NCBI GenBank assembly: GCA_044233745.1
Contig: JBIIJN010000060.1
Span: 1 to 16,937 of the forward strand
Source: UBA6165 sp044233745
GTDB lineage: Bacteria; Bacteroidota; Bacteroidia; Flavobacteriales_D; Crocinitomicaceae
DNA length: 16,937 bases
Direction: 5' to 3'
The notes beneath the pieces were generated by a model. The model saw nothing but the letters and a program-made list of their open reading frames with translations, searched no databases and was not told where the DNA came from. The stretch's first letter is position 1; each line of letters opens with the position of its first letter. Shown here piece after piece: positions 1 to 7,732 of the stretch. Position numbers and translations under genes: made by a program.

Positions 1-519
1 ATGGAAACGTCAAGCAATCCCGCACGATTCCAAGATGCGGGCTATATTGGCGATTACAACTACATTTTTGTCTGGGATGGTGCAACGCAAAAAATGGGCA
101 CCGCTTTCAAATTGGTTGGTAATGGCTTGGTGCCCATCGAAGTTTCTTTGATTCAATTGCTTGACCCAGGCTACAAGACATTAACTGCAAGATACCGCGT
201 GCAGAATAGCATTTTTGAAACTTACTTCCAAAATGTTGGCGGCTCATTGGTTCCCGTATTTTCTTACCTCGTTGTAGATCAAATGGGCAGCAAGGCTATG
301 ACCATGTATTACCACGCCGTCGAAGAAAATCCATCACAATTGGAAAAAGACATTGTGATATATGGTGGCGTTTGTCCAACATACAATGCAGATGAAGCAG
401 CGCGCGACAAAAACACCTACGCCATCGGCCCCATCCAATCTGATGGTCAGGAAATTTACCGCTTTTTCTATGACCCGAAATCTGGGAAGTATGCTACCAA
501 TGCGCCTTTGCCGGAGTGA
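1..519 (+). CDS. Hypothetical protein, probably the C-terminal part of a longer gene
   Basis: I do not recognise this protein. The open frame begins with ATG on the very first base of the window, so a 172-residue protein is possible, but the frame may simply continue upstream. The N-terminus has no signal peptide and starts directly with a folded-looking stretch (FQDAGYIGDYNYIFVWDG), which favours an internal fragment. The sequence is rich in aromatic and beta-forming residues and alternates polar and hydrophobic positions, as in an extracellular or envelope beta-sheet domain. It has one Cys (in the GGVCPTYN segment) and no catalytic motif I can name. It ends in TGA at 517-519 and converges on acs across a 74-bp gap in which I see no convincing terminator. 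Confidence 0.6.
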   Translation: METSSNPARFQDAGYIGDYNYIFVWDGATQKMGTAFKLVGNGLVPIEVSLIQLLDPGYKTLTARYRVQNSIFETYFQNVGGSLVPVFSYLVVDQMGSKAMTMYYHAVEENPSQLEKDIVIYGGVCPTYNADEAARDKNTYAIGPIQSDGQEIYRFFYDPKSGKYATNAPLPE

Positions 520-593
520 TTTAGAGAACTCAAGACAAAATAATCGTTTTCAAATCCAAATGTCTTCAATGCTGAAATGAAAATCGTGAATCC

Positions 594-2501
594 CTAAACC
601 CTCCCATCCTTAATCTCCTCCACAATCTCCGGATTCAATAAAGTACTGATATCTCCGAAATTACTAAAATCCCCCTCGGCTATTTTTCTAAGAATTCGGC
701 GCATGATTTTTCCTGAGCGTGTTTTAGGCAATCCTGAAACGAATTGTATTTTATCCAGCTTGGCAATCGGACCAATTTGATTTGAAATTTGTTGGTTGAT
801 TTCTTTGGCCAGATTGTCGCGGTCGCGCGTTTCGCCTGATTCTTTGAGAATAATGAAGCCATAAAGTGCATTGCCTTTGATGTCGTGTGGGAAACCAACA
901 ATGGCGCTTTCTGCTACGGCAGGGTGCTCGTTGATGGCGTCTTCGATGGGTGCTGTGCCGAGGTTGTGACCCGAAACAATCACCACGTCATCTACACGAC
1001 CTGTGATGCGGTAGTAGCCGACTTCATCGCGCAGGGCCCCATCTCCAGTGAAGTATTTTCCCGGAAAAGCGGAAAAATAGGTTTCTATATAGCGTTGGTG
1101 GTCGCCCCAAATGGTGCGCGCCATACTCGGCCACGGAAATTTGATGCAAAGCGAGCCAGTAACTTGGTTGCCTTCAATTTCATTGCGCAATTCGTCCATC
1201 AAAACGGGTTGAATGCCTGGCAAGGGCAGGGTAGCGTAGGTAGGTTTTGTTGGGGTTACAAAAGGCAGCGGACTGATCATGATACCACCCGTTTCGGTTT
1301 GCCACCAAGTATCTACTAATGGACAGCGCTTTCCGCCCACATGGTCGTTGTACCAATGCCAAGCTTCTTCGTTGATAGGTTCGCCCACAGAACCAATGAC
1401 TTTCAGAGAGCTCAGGGGAAATTTCTGAACAAAATCTAAGCTTTCTTTGGCGAGTGCTCGAATAGCAGTTGGCGCCGTGTAAAACTGATTCACCTGATGT
1501 TTTTCAATCACTTCCCAAAAACGGCTGAAATCGGGATATGAAGGCACACCCTCAAACAAAACTGTGGTGGCGCCATTTAGCAGCGGACCATAAACGATGT
1601 AGGAATGGCCAGTGATCCAACCAATATCGGCGGTGCACCAATACACATCATTTTCTTGATAGTCAAAGACATTTTTAAAAGTATAAGCCGTGTAAACCAT
1701 GTATCCCGCCGTGCTGTGCAGCATGCCTTTGGGTTTGCCAGTAGAGCCCGATGTGTAAAGAATAAAAAGTGGATCTTCGGCGTCCATGATTTCCGCTACT
1801 GAATTGTCGGAGGCTTTGTCTAGCAAGGGTTGCATCCAAACGTCGCGGCCTTCTTTCATGTTGATTTCCTCGAGTGTTCTTTGGATTACAAACACTTGTT
1901 CTACGCAAGTGCATTGGGTCAGCGCATCGTCGACAATGCCTTTTAAATCGATGGTTTTATTTCCTCGAAAACCGCCGTCAGAAGTAATCACCACTTTAGC
2001 ATCGCAGTCTTCAATTCTGGTAGCCAAGGCCGTAGAAGAAAATCCTGCAAACACAACGGAATGCACAGCACCAATTCTTGCACAAGCCAAAACAGCAATC
2101 GCCAATTCAGGAATCATAGGCAAGTAAATACACACGCGGTCACCTTTTTTGATGCCTTGTTCGCGTAGCACATTGGCCATTTTAGAAACACGTATGTACA
2201 ATTCGTTGTAGGAAATGTGTTGCGCAGCTTCCTCTGGATTATTGGGTTCAAAAATGATGGCCGTTTTCTCTCCACGCACGTTCAAATGGCGATCGATGCA
2301 GTTTTTGGTGATGTTCACTTTGGCGCCGCTGAACCATTCAAATTTGGCTTCTGAGAAATCGAAATCGAAGACTTTGTCCCATTTCTGGTACCACGTAAAA
2401 TTTTCATCGGCAATTTTTGACCAGAATTTCTTGGGGTTTTTGACAGATTTGCGGTAGGTTTTGAAGTAATCTTCGAGGTTTTTGATTTTGAAATGGCTCA
2501 T
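594..2501 (-). CDS. acs: Acetyl-CoA synthetase (AMP-forming)
   Basis: Activates acetate to acetyl-CoA through an acetyl-adenylate, in the cytoplasm. The 635 residues match the usual Acs length. Visible ANL-superfamily motifs are the phosphate-binding loop YTSGSTGKPKG (about 249-259), TWWQTETGG (398-406, whose Trp pair includes the residue that restricts the acyl pocket in Acs), GDGALRDEVGYYRITGR (486-502, with the hinge Asp region), and the C-terminal PKTRSGK (592-598), whose last Lys is the catalytic residue that is reversibly acetylated in characterised Acs enzymes. The N-terminal domain with FxWF-type Acs signatures is intact. I start at the ATG at 2501 (MSHFKIKN): the frame can be extended to a TTG at 2528, but that codon lies inside a TAnnTTTG promoter element. 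The gene stands alone, divergent from the M61 peptidase gene; no regulator or deacetylase gene is adjacent. Confidence 0.96.
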   Translation of the reverse strand: MSHFKIKNLEDYFKTYRKSVKNPKKFWSKIADENFTWYQKWDKVFDFDFSEAKFEWFSGAKVNITKNCIDRHLNVRGEKTAIIFEPNNPEEAAQHISYNELYIRVSKMANVLREQGIKKGDRVCIYLPMIPELAIAVLACARIGAVHSVVFAGFSSTALATRIEDCDAKVVITSDGGFRGNKTIDLKGIVDDALTQCTCVEQVFVIQRTLEEINMKEGRDVWMQPLLDKASDNSVAEIMDAEDPLFILYTSGSTGKPKGMLHSTAGYMVYTAYTFKNVFDYQENDVYWCTADIGWITGHSYIVYGPLLNGATTVLFEGVPSYPDFSRFWEVIEKHQVNQFYTAPTAIRALAKESLDFVQKFPLSSLKVIGSVGEPINEEAWHWYNDHVGGKRCPLVDTWWQTETGGIMISPLPFVTPTKPTYATLPLPGIQPVLMDELRNEIEGNQVTGSLCIKFPWPSMARTIWGDHQRYIETYFSAFPGKYFTGDGALRDEVGYYRITGRVDDVVIVSGHNLGTAPIEDAINEHPAVAESAIVGFPHDIKGNALYGFIILKESGETRDRDNLAKEINQQISNQIGPIAKLDKIQFVSGLPKTRSGKIMRRILRKIAEGDFSNFGDISTLLNPEIVEEIKDGRV

Positions 2502-2525
2502 GGGTTGAATAATTTCTGCTAGGAA

Positions 2526-2533
2526 CAAATTTA
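2526..2533 (-). promoter_or_regulatory. Predicted -7 element of the acs promoter
   Basis: Read on the minus strand this is TAAATTTG, a full match to the Bacteroidota -7 consensus TAnnTTTG. It lies about 25 bases upstream of the acs ATG at 2501, giving a short leader. A TTG trinucleotide (2551-2553, read on the minus strand) stands 17 bases further upstream, slightly closer than the usual -33 spacing, so the -33 assignment is weak. Confidence 0.5.
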
Positions 2534-2590
2534 AACTTTTTCAGCAGTTCCAATTGACTTTCTGGAAAACAAAGTGAAATAGGTTTTATG

Positions 2591-2598
2591 TATCTTTG
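2591..2598 (+). promoter_or_regulatory. Predicted -7 element of the M61 peptidase promoter
   Basis: TATCTTTG is a full match to TAnnTTTG, 23 bases before the ATG at 2622. I see no good TTTG/TTG at the expected -33 distance, so only the -7 half is supported. Confidence 0.45.
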
Positions 2599-2621
2599 AG
2601 CAATAAAATCAAAAAGCATTT

Positions 2622-4409
2622 ATGAGATTATTAAGCACATTCCTTCTGATTATTGGTAGCTCGATTATTACATTCTCCCAACAACTTACCTACAAACTGT
2701 CCACCCCAGAACCCACAACGCATTATTATCACGTGGAAATGGAATTTTCCGGATTCAAAGAAAAGCAGTTGAAATTCAAGTTGCCTGTTTGGGCGCCAGG
2801 TTCATATATGGTTCGTGAATTTTCCAAACACGTCAATATGGTGAAAGCCAAAGATGAAAATGGGAGGGCTTTGAAAGTCAAAAAAACGGACAAAAACACA
2901 TGGACTGTTGATGTAGATAAAGTCAAAAAAGTGACTTTGAATTATGAGGTTTATGCCTTTGATTTAACGGTGCGCACCAGCTTTTTGGACCACACACATG
3001 GCTATGTAAATGGCACTTCAGTTTTTATGTACGTGGATGGTTACAAGCAACTTGGAGGAAATTTGACGGTTCACCCACATCATACTTTTGCGGATGTGGC
3101 TACTTCATTGAAGTCCTCTGCTGAAGGTTTTACGGGTGATGGGACTTTTGCTTTTCGATTTACTGATTATGACCAATTGGTAGATTGTCCGATAGAAATT
3201 GGAAACCATGAAAAATTTGACTTTATGGCTGCCGGCATCAAGCACCGCGTTGTGATTTACGGTGAAGGCAATCATGATGTGGAGCGCATGAAAATCGATA
3301 TGGCTCGAATAGTTGAAGTGACCACCGCTGTTTTTGGATTCAATCCCAACGACGATTATTTGTTTATCATCCACAATACTGAAAATGGCGGCGGCGGATT
3401 GGAACACAATAATTCGACTACTTTGAATGTGCGCCGATTTTCATACAGCGGCAATGGCTATTTGGGTTTCTTGAGTTTGGTAGCGCATGAATATTTTCAC
3501 TTGTGGAATGTAAAACGTTTGCGACCGATTGAACTTGGACCCTTCGATTATGACCATGAAAATTATACGTCGCTACTTTGGGTAATGGAAGGATTTACAA
3601 CTTATTATGATGAATTGTTGTTGAGAAGAGCAGGATTTTATTCAAAAGACCAATATTTAAAAACACTTTTTGGCACCATCAATTCAGTTGAAAATCAGCC
3701 GGGTAATAAAATCCAACCAGTGGCCCATGCCAGCTTTGATGCTTGGATTAAATTGTATCACCCCAATGAAAATAGCTACAACACAACTATTTCCTATTAT
3801 TCTAAAGGTCAATTGATTGGCGCTGTCATTGATGCCATGATTATTGCTTCCTCAGATGGTAAAAAGTCTTTGGATGATTTTATGGCTTTGTTGTATGACA
3901 AATACTACATCAAAGCAAAACGCGGTTTCAAGGAAGAAGAATTTAAAAAGGACTTGGAAACTTTTATCGGCAAAAACTTAGATGCATTCTTCGAAGAATG
4001 TATTTGGGGTACCAAGGAGTTGGATTACGTCGGCGCCTTTGCAGCTATTGGGGTTCAGGTAATTAAACAAGAATCTTTGGAGCCGTTTTTCGGAACATCC
4101 TTATCAGAATCGAATGGTAAATTGTTGGTCAAACGAGTTCAATCGGCCAGTGCAGCTGAAAAAGCAGGCATCAGTGCCAACGACGAAATTATCGCCATCA
4201 ACGGATTTAGAACCAATCAATCTGGTTTTGATGCATTTATCGGTCGAATCAAAGTAGGGGAGAGCTTTGATATCATGATTTCTCGCGATGGAAAAATTAT
4301 GAATTTAAAAGCTGCCATGGGCGAGGTATTAAAAGTGAATTATTCATATAAAATAAATACGCCCACTGGACAGAAAAGTCTATCAGATTTTTGGTTGAGA
4401 GAGATTTAG
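2622..4409 (+). CDS. Secreted M61-family metallopeptidase with C-terminal PDZ domain
   Basis: This is a peptidase of the M61 (glycyl aminopeptidase-like) family, 595 residues, which is a normal length for the family. Residues 1-20 form a Sec signal peptide (MRLLSTFLLIIGSSIITFSQ), so the mature enzyme should be periplasmic or membrane-associated. The N-terminal beta domain (about 22-160) contains the family-typical PVWAPGSYMVREFSKH stretch (55-70). The catalytic domain has the GGGGLEH motif (256-262), the zinc site HEYFH (289-293, followed by LWNVKRLRP), and the downstream EGFTTYY (323-329), whose Glu323 is the expected third zinc ligand. A PDZ domain occupies about 497-568 (AEKAGISANDEIIAING). 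All catalytic residues look intact. Physiological substrate is unknown. The gene meets the following barrel gene tail to tail, the two stop codons overlapping. Confidence 0.93.
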   Translation: MRLLSTFLLIIGSSIITFSQQLTYKLSTPEPTTHYYHVEMEFSGFKEKQLKFKLPVWAPGSYMVREFSKHVNMVKAKDENGRALKVKKTDKNTWTVDVDKVKKVTLNYEVYAFDLTVRTSFLDHTHGYVNGTSVFMYVDGYKQLGGNLTVHPHHTFADVATSLKSSAEGFTGDGTFAFRFTDYDQLVDCPIEIGNHEKFDFMAAGIKHRVVIYGEGNHDVERMKIDMARIVEVTTAVFGFNPNDDYLFIIHNTENGGGGLEHNNSTTLNVRRFSYSGNGYLGFLSLVAHEYFHLWNVKRLRPIELGPFDYDHENYTSLLWVMEGFTTYYDELLLRRAGFYSKDQYLKTLFGTINSVENQPGNKIQPVAHASFDAWIKLYHPNENSYNTTISYYSKGQLIGAVIDAMIIASSDGKKSLDDFMALLYDKYYIKAKRGFKEEEFKKDLETFIGKNLDAFFEECIWGTKELDYVGAFAAIGVQVIKQESLEPFFGTSLSESNGKLLVKRVQSASAAEKAGISANDEIIAINGFRTNQSGFDAFIGRIKVGESFDIMISRDGKIMNLKAAMGEVLKVNYSYKINTPTGQKSLSDFWLREI

Positions 4410-5005
4410 TTTTTTTGCCATTTTGCCAAATTAAATCCCAATCCAAAAGCAAAGCGTATTTCGTGCAATCCATCTCGCTCCTGTATGCTTTTAGACGGTT
4501 GTCCATACACATAGCGCATATTCACAAAAATATTGAAGTAGCGATTGACATAAAAATTCAATCCACCTAAAATTGAGGCTGTTGGAATTACTTCAGCCAA
4601 GGTGGTAGTTGATGGCAAAACGATATTCGTTGAATAGGTGCGCTCCAAGTAACTGAATCCAGCCTGAAACCCAAGAAAAGGGTCTAAATTGCCATTTTCA
4701 GTAAAATGATAACAAGCGCCCAAAAATCCACTGTGGTATTTGAGCGGAACGAACCCCTGAATATTGGTTTGTCGAAACGAAAATGCTGCATCGCCTTGAA
4801 TGCTGATTTGTGGACTGGGAAAATAGGAAAATGTGCCTTGCAGGTAATACTGAAATGTATTTTGACGAAAAAGATATCCAGGGGTGAAGCTGGCATTCGC
4901 AGAAAACATCTGGGTTCGGTCAATTTGTTGGTATTCGTTGGCTTGGGTAAGCCCAGAAAACGAGGTGATTAACAGAAATACTAAAACTGTCATTATCTTT
5001 TCCAT
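4406..5005 (-). CDS. Small outer-membrane beta-barrel protein (second gene of a pair)
   Basis: A 199-residue exported protein. Residues 1-22 look like a Sec signal peptide (MEKIMTVLVFLLITSFSGLTQA). The rest is alternating polar/hydrophobic strands with many aromatic residues and ends in a strand of the type GLGFNLAKW; this predicts an 8-strand-like barrel of the OmpA/OmpX or porin-like class. Function cannot be assigned. An alternative start four codons downstream (MTVLVF) would also leave a signal peptide. The start lies 13 bp inside the end of the upstream barrel gene, so the two are probably one transcript and perhaps translationally coupled. Its stop (TAA at 4406-4408) overlaps the opposite-strand stop of the M61 gene, leaving no room for a conventional intergenic terminator. 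Confidence 0.82.
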   Translation of the reverse strand: MEKIMTVLVFLLITSFSGLTQANEYQQIDRTQMFSANASFTPGYLFRQNTFQYYLQGTFSYFPSPQISIQGDAAFSFRQTNIQGFVPLKYHSGFLGACYHFTENGNLDPFLGFQAGFSYLERTYSTNIVLPSTTTLAEVIPTASILGGLNFYVNRYFNIFVNMRYVYGQPSKSIQERDGLHEIRFAFGLGFNLAKWQKN

Positions 5006-5628
5006 ATGCGTCCAATTTTGTAGTTCAAACTGATGGTGTTCAGTAAATGTCCCTCTGCTTCAAAGCCTTCATGTTCACTGATTTCAAAAATACCATTGAT
5101 ATCTTTGTGGGCGTGTAAGTGTCCACCCAAATGCAGCATATACTGACTTTTTAAGGTTATATCAAACCTGGGAGTGATGTTGAAATGCACGCCAATTCCC
5201 ATTTGCATGGCACTGCTCCAACGATCTTTACTTAAATTGTTACTCGTAATTCGAAGTTGGGTGTAATCAAAACAATGTCCAGCCTCGATGTAGGGTTGCA
5301 CAAATTTTGTTTTGGTTGGATTCAAGACATAATACATCACCGACCAACCGATATGATAATCTGTTCTGCCCAAATCTTGCGTAGATGATTTGATAAAATC
5401 GGCAAACCATTCTGTATTCACGCGGTCTGAAAGTTGAATTCTGAAATGTCCGCCAGCACCAAAAGAAGCGGCTTCATGTGAGTTGAACAAGCTCAAAGTG
5501 TTTCTTATACCTAAAGAAAACATACCAGCGTTGTTAATGGGTTCATCGGCATTTCTTTGTGCTCTAGCGCCAGAGAAATGCAAACTGGCACAGAATAAAG
5601 TGCTAAAAAGAAAAATCTTGGTTGACAT
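4993..5628 (-). CDS. Small outer-membrane beta-barrel protein with a His-rich segment
   Basis: A 211-residue exported protein, first gene of the pair. Residues 1-23 form a signal peptide ending GARA. The mature part shows the alternating pattern and glycine/aromatic content of a porin-family barrel (GAGGHFRIQLSDRVNTEWFA, GWSVMYYVLNPTKTKFVQPY, MGIGVHFNITPRFDITLK) and ends in a strand with TISLNYKIGR. Residues 166-194 carry six histidines and several acidic residues (HLGGHLHAH, then SEHEGFEAEGH), placed between the last strands where an external loop or turn is expected. Metal binding is a possibility, not shown. Its end overlaps the next barrel gene by 13 bp. A possible -7 element (TAACTTTA on the minus strand, 5663-5670) lies upstream, just past the sucD terminator. 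Confidence 0.82.
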   Translation of the reverse strand: MSTKIFLFSTLFCASLHFSGARAQRNADEPINNAGMFSLGIRNTLSLFNSHEAASFGAGGHFRIQLSDRVNTEWFADFIKSSTQDLGRTDYHIGWSVMYYVLNPTKTKFVQPYIEAGHCFDYTQLRITSNNLSKDRWSSAMQMGIGVHFNITPRFDITLKSQYMLHLGGHLHAHKDINGIFEISEHEGFEAEGHLLNTISLNYKIGRIWKR

Positions 5629-5662
5629 GACTTCGCGTTTTATGAATAATAATTGCTGCTTG

Positions 5663-5670
5663 TAAAGTTA
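5663..5670 (-). promoter_or_regulatory. Possible -7 element for the barrel-gene pair
   Basis: On the minus strand this reads TAACTTTA, one mismatch from TAnnTTTG, about 35 bases upstream of the ATG at 5628 and downstream of the sucD terminator, where a new promoter is needed. No clear -33 element is seen. Confidence 0.3.
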
Positions 5671-5682
5671 CGTGTTATGGTC

Positions 5683-5716
5683 AAAAAAAAGCCTTCCATC
5701 AAAAGATAGAAGGCTT
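5683..5716 (-). terminator. Intrinsic terminator of sucD
   Basis: An 8-bp stem AAGCCTTC (5689-5696) / GAAGGCTT (5709-5716), extended inward past one mismatch by ATC/GAT around an AAAA loop. Read on the minus strand the hairpin is followed by a run of T (complement of the A run 5683-5690). It sits about 27 bases after the sucD stop. Confidence 0.88.
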
Positions 5717-5742
5717 CATAAAATATAATAAAGTTCGAAACA

Positions 5743-6621
5743 CTAAGCGTGAACGCCCAATACGTAGGCCATTTTAGCACCAATTTGAGCTGGAGAGTCA
5801 ACCACGTGGATGCCACATTCGCGCATAATACGCTTTTTAGCTTCCGCTGTGTCGTTTTCTCCACCCACGATGGCACCTGCGTGACCCATTGTTCTTCCTT
5901 TTGGAGCAGTTTCACCAGCGATGAATCCAACAACTGGTTTTGTTCCATTGGCTTTGATCCACTCAGCAGCCATCGCCTCTAAGTTTCCACCAATTTCACC
6001 AATCATGATGATTCCCTCAGTTTCTGGGTCGTTCATCAACAATTCAACTGCTTGTTTTGTCGTTGTTCCGATAATCGGGTCGCCACCAATTCCAATGGCA
6101 GTTGTGATGCCCATTCCAGCTTTCACCACTTGGTCAGCAGCTTCATAAGTCAAAGTACCTGATTTAGAAACGATACCAATTTTTCCTTTTTTGAAAACAA
6201 ACCCTGGCATGATGCCCACTTTTGCTTCACCCGGCGTGATAACACCTGGACAGTTTGGTCCAATAAGTGTTACATTATACGCCTTCAAGTATTCTTTGGC
6301 TTTCACCATATCGCCCACCGGAATTCCTTCAGTGATACAAACAATCACTTTGATACCTGCATTGGCGGCTTCCATAATGGCATCAGCTGCAAAGGCTGGT
6401 GGAACAAAGATGATGGAAACATCCGCTCCAGTATTTTTCACGGCATCGGCAACTGTGTTGTATACGGGTTTGTCCAAGTGCGTTGAACCACCTTTTCCGG
6501 GTGTAACACCACCTACTACATTTGTTCCGTAAGCAATCATTTGCTCAGCATGAAAAGTTCCTTCGCTACCTGTAAATCCTTGAACGATTACTTTCGAATC
6601 TTTATTGACTAATACACTCAT
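5743..6621 (-). CDS. sucD: Succinyl-CoA synthetase (ADP-forming) alpha subunit
   Basis: Alpha subunit of the TCA-cycle enzyme that converts succinyl-CoA to succinate with substrate-level phosphorylation; it works as a complex with SucC. The 292 residues match the family. The N-terminal CoA-binding domain shows GFTGSEGTFH (15-24) and GGVTPGKGG (37-45); GPNCPG is at 121-126; the active-site phosphohistidine lies in GRTMGHAGAIVGG as His247, equivalent to His246 of the E. coli enzyme. All key residues are present. sucC is not in the window; the gene has its own promoter and its own terminator, so it is a monocistronic unit. Confidence 0.97.
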   Translation of the reverse strand: MSVLVNKDSKVIVQGFTGSEGTFHAEQMIAYGTNVVGGVTPGKGGSTHLDKPVYNTVADAVKNTGADVSIIFVPPAFAADAIMEAANAGIKVIVCITEGIPVGDMVKAKEYLKAYNVTLIGPNCPGVITPGEAKVGIMPGFVFKKGKIGIVSKSGTLTYEAADQVVKAGMGITTAIGIGGDPIIGTTTKQAVELLMNDPETEGIIMIGEIGGNLEAMAAEWIKANGTKPVVGFIAGETAPKGRTMGHAGAIVGGENDTAEAKKRIMRECGIHVVDSPAQIGAKMAYVLGVHA

Positions 6622-6649
6622 TTTGTCTTATTTTTGGCTAATTGCGGTG

Positions 6650-6680
6650 CAAAGTTACTTTTTTGAGTTACATTCCCCAA
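6650..6680 (-). promoter_or_regulatory. Predicted sucD promoter (-33 TTG, -7 TAACTTTG)
   Basis: On the minus strand a perfect -7 match TAACTTTG (6650-6657) follows TTG (6678-6680) by 20 bases, the spacing expected for the Bacteroidota primary sigma factor. The leader to the ATG at 6621 would be roughly 20-25 bases. Confidence 0.65.
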
Positions 6681-6754
6681 CAAGAGTTCGTTTTTTTTGT
6701 TCACAATAATGTAAATACCCATAATGCGTTATATTTTTTGCAATTTTGCAGCCC

Positions 6755-7732
6755 ATGAGTGAAATGAATATCAATTATCAAGACAAGCCTGCTCTACCAG
6801 AAAAGGAAAACAACAGCTCTTTCGTCAAGACTTTTTTGTCTGTGGTGCTTTTTGCCGTGCTGTTCTACTATTTTATTTCAGACAATATTTTGCTCATCGG
6901 ACTGATTGTGTTGGTTTTGTTTGTGCATGAAATTGGACATTACATCATGATGAAGCGCTATAAATATGAGAAAATGTCGATGATTTTCATCCCGTTTTTG
7001 GGAGCCATGGTGCAAGGAAAAAAATCAACTGCTTATTCTCAATTAGAGCGTGCCAATGTGATTTTAGCTGGTCCCTTGCCTGGTATTCTCATTGGTCTAA
7101 CTTTGTTTTTATTCGGCCTTCATTTTAAAGATTTCTATTTGGTGTATGCGGGTTCATTGTTTGCAATCATTAATGTATTGAACCTCATACCGCTTGATCC
7201 TTTGGATGGAGGTCAACTTTTGTATCTTTTGTTTTTCGACCGCAAAGATTTGTTGCGACTTTATTTTCTTTTGGGGTCATCTCTATTTATCATTGGATTG
7301 GGCTTGTATTTCAACAACTACATTGTGATGGCGTTTGGATTTTTGTTGGGTGTTCGCGTTCGTGCCTATCAGAAAATATTGAATATCCATAGGGAGCTCA
7401 AGGCTTTGGGGATTAACTATGTCCGCACGTATGAAAGTCTTACTACGAGTGAATTTAATGCCATCAAACGGGTAATTCTTGAAAATTCTGCTCTTGCAAA
7501 AAAAATGGTAGATAGTGATGTTATAGCCACGCCCGAGTTTGAAGAAGTAATGGCGAGTGAGGTCAACAGCGTGCTTGAAACACCAGTAATTGAAGATATG
7601 TCGCTCGTCAAAAAGGTGCTTTATGCGGGCATTTGGCTTGCTTGTTTTGTTGGTGTGATTTGGGTTTTTTATGTCAATCTTCCCAAATTGGTCGAACTCA
7701 TTGATTTTTTGAAGAATGGCACCGAAATTTAA
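6755..7732 (+). CDS. Site-2 protease-like M50 intramembrane metalloprotease
   Basis: A 325-residue polytopic membrane protein of peptidase family M50. HEIGH (58-62) in a hydrophobic segment gives the two zinc His and the catalytic Glu; NLIPLDPLDGGQ (143-154) gives the third zinc ligand Asp and the family's NxxPxxPLDGG signature; GPLPG (106-110) is also typical. Predicted TM segments are near 25-41, 43-62, 105-121, 128-146, 170-187 and 289-307. There is no PDZ or CBS domain, so it is the small, RseP-unlike type. The hydrophilic region 205-285 between the core and the last TM has no motif I recognise. I start at the ATG at 6755; the frame also allows a TTG at 6746, which is less likely. It overlaps the Smr gene by 17 bp. 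Possible -7 look-alikes upstream are TATATTTT (6730-6737) and CAATTTTG (6741-6748), both one mismatch off and without a -33. Confidence 0.9.
   Translation: MSEMNINYQDKPALPEKENNSSFVKTFLSVVLFAVLFYYFISDNILLIGLIVLVLFVHEIGHYIMMKRYKYEKMSMIFIPFLGAMVQGKKSTAYSQLERANVILAGPLPGILIGLTLFLFGLHFKDFYLVYAGSLFAIINVLNLIPLDPLDGGQLLYLLFFDRKDLLRLYFLLGSSLFIIGLGLYFNNYIVMAFGFLLGVRVRAYQKILNIHRELKALGINYVRTYESLTTSEFNAIKRVILENSALAKKMVDSDVIATPEFEEVMASEVNSVLETPVIEDMSLVKKVLYAGIWLACFVGVIWVFYVNLPKLVELIDFLKNGTEI

Noticed and set aside
520..593. Possible terminator between gene 1 and acs
   Set aside because: The GATTTTC/GAAAAC segments pair only with bulges, and no T run follows; not convincing on either strand.
885..1319. Long open frame on the plus strand inside acs
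   Set aside because: It lies wholly antisense to a gene with intact Acs motifs, and its translation has no recognisable domain; it is a by-product of acs codon use.
3388..3400. GGC triplet run
   Set aside because: It encodes the conserved GGGG of the M61 motif and is not a repeat expansion.
6191..6532. Open frame of 113 codons on the plus strand inside sucD
   Set aside because: Antisense to well-conserved sucD sequence, low-complexity composition rich in Pro, Thr and Ala, no promoter or start context.
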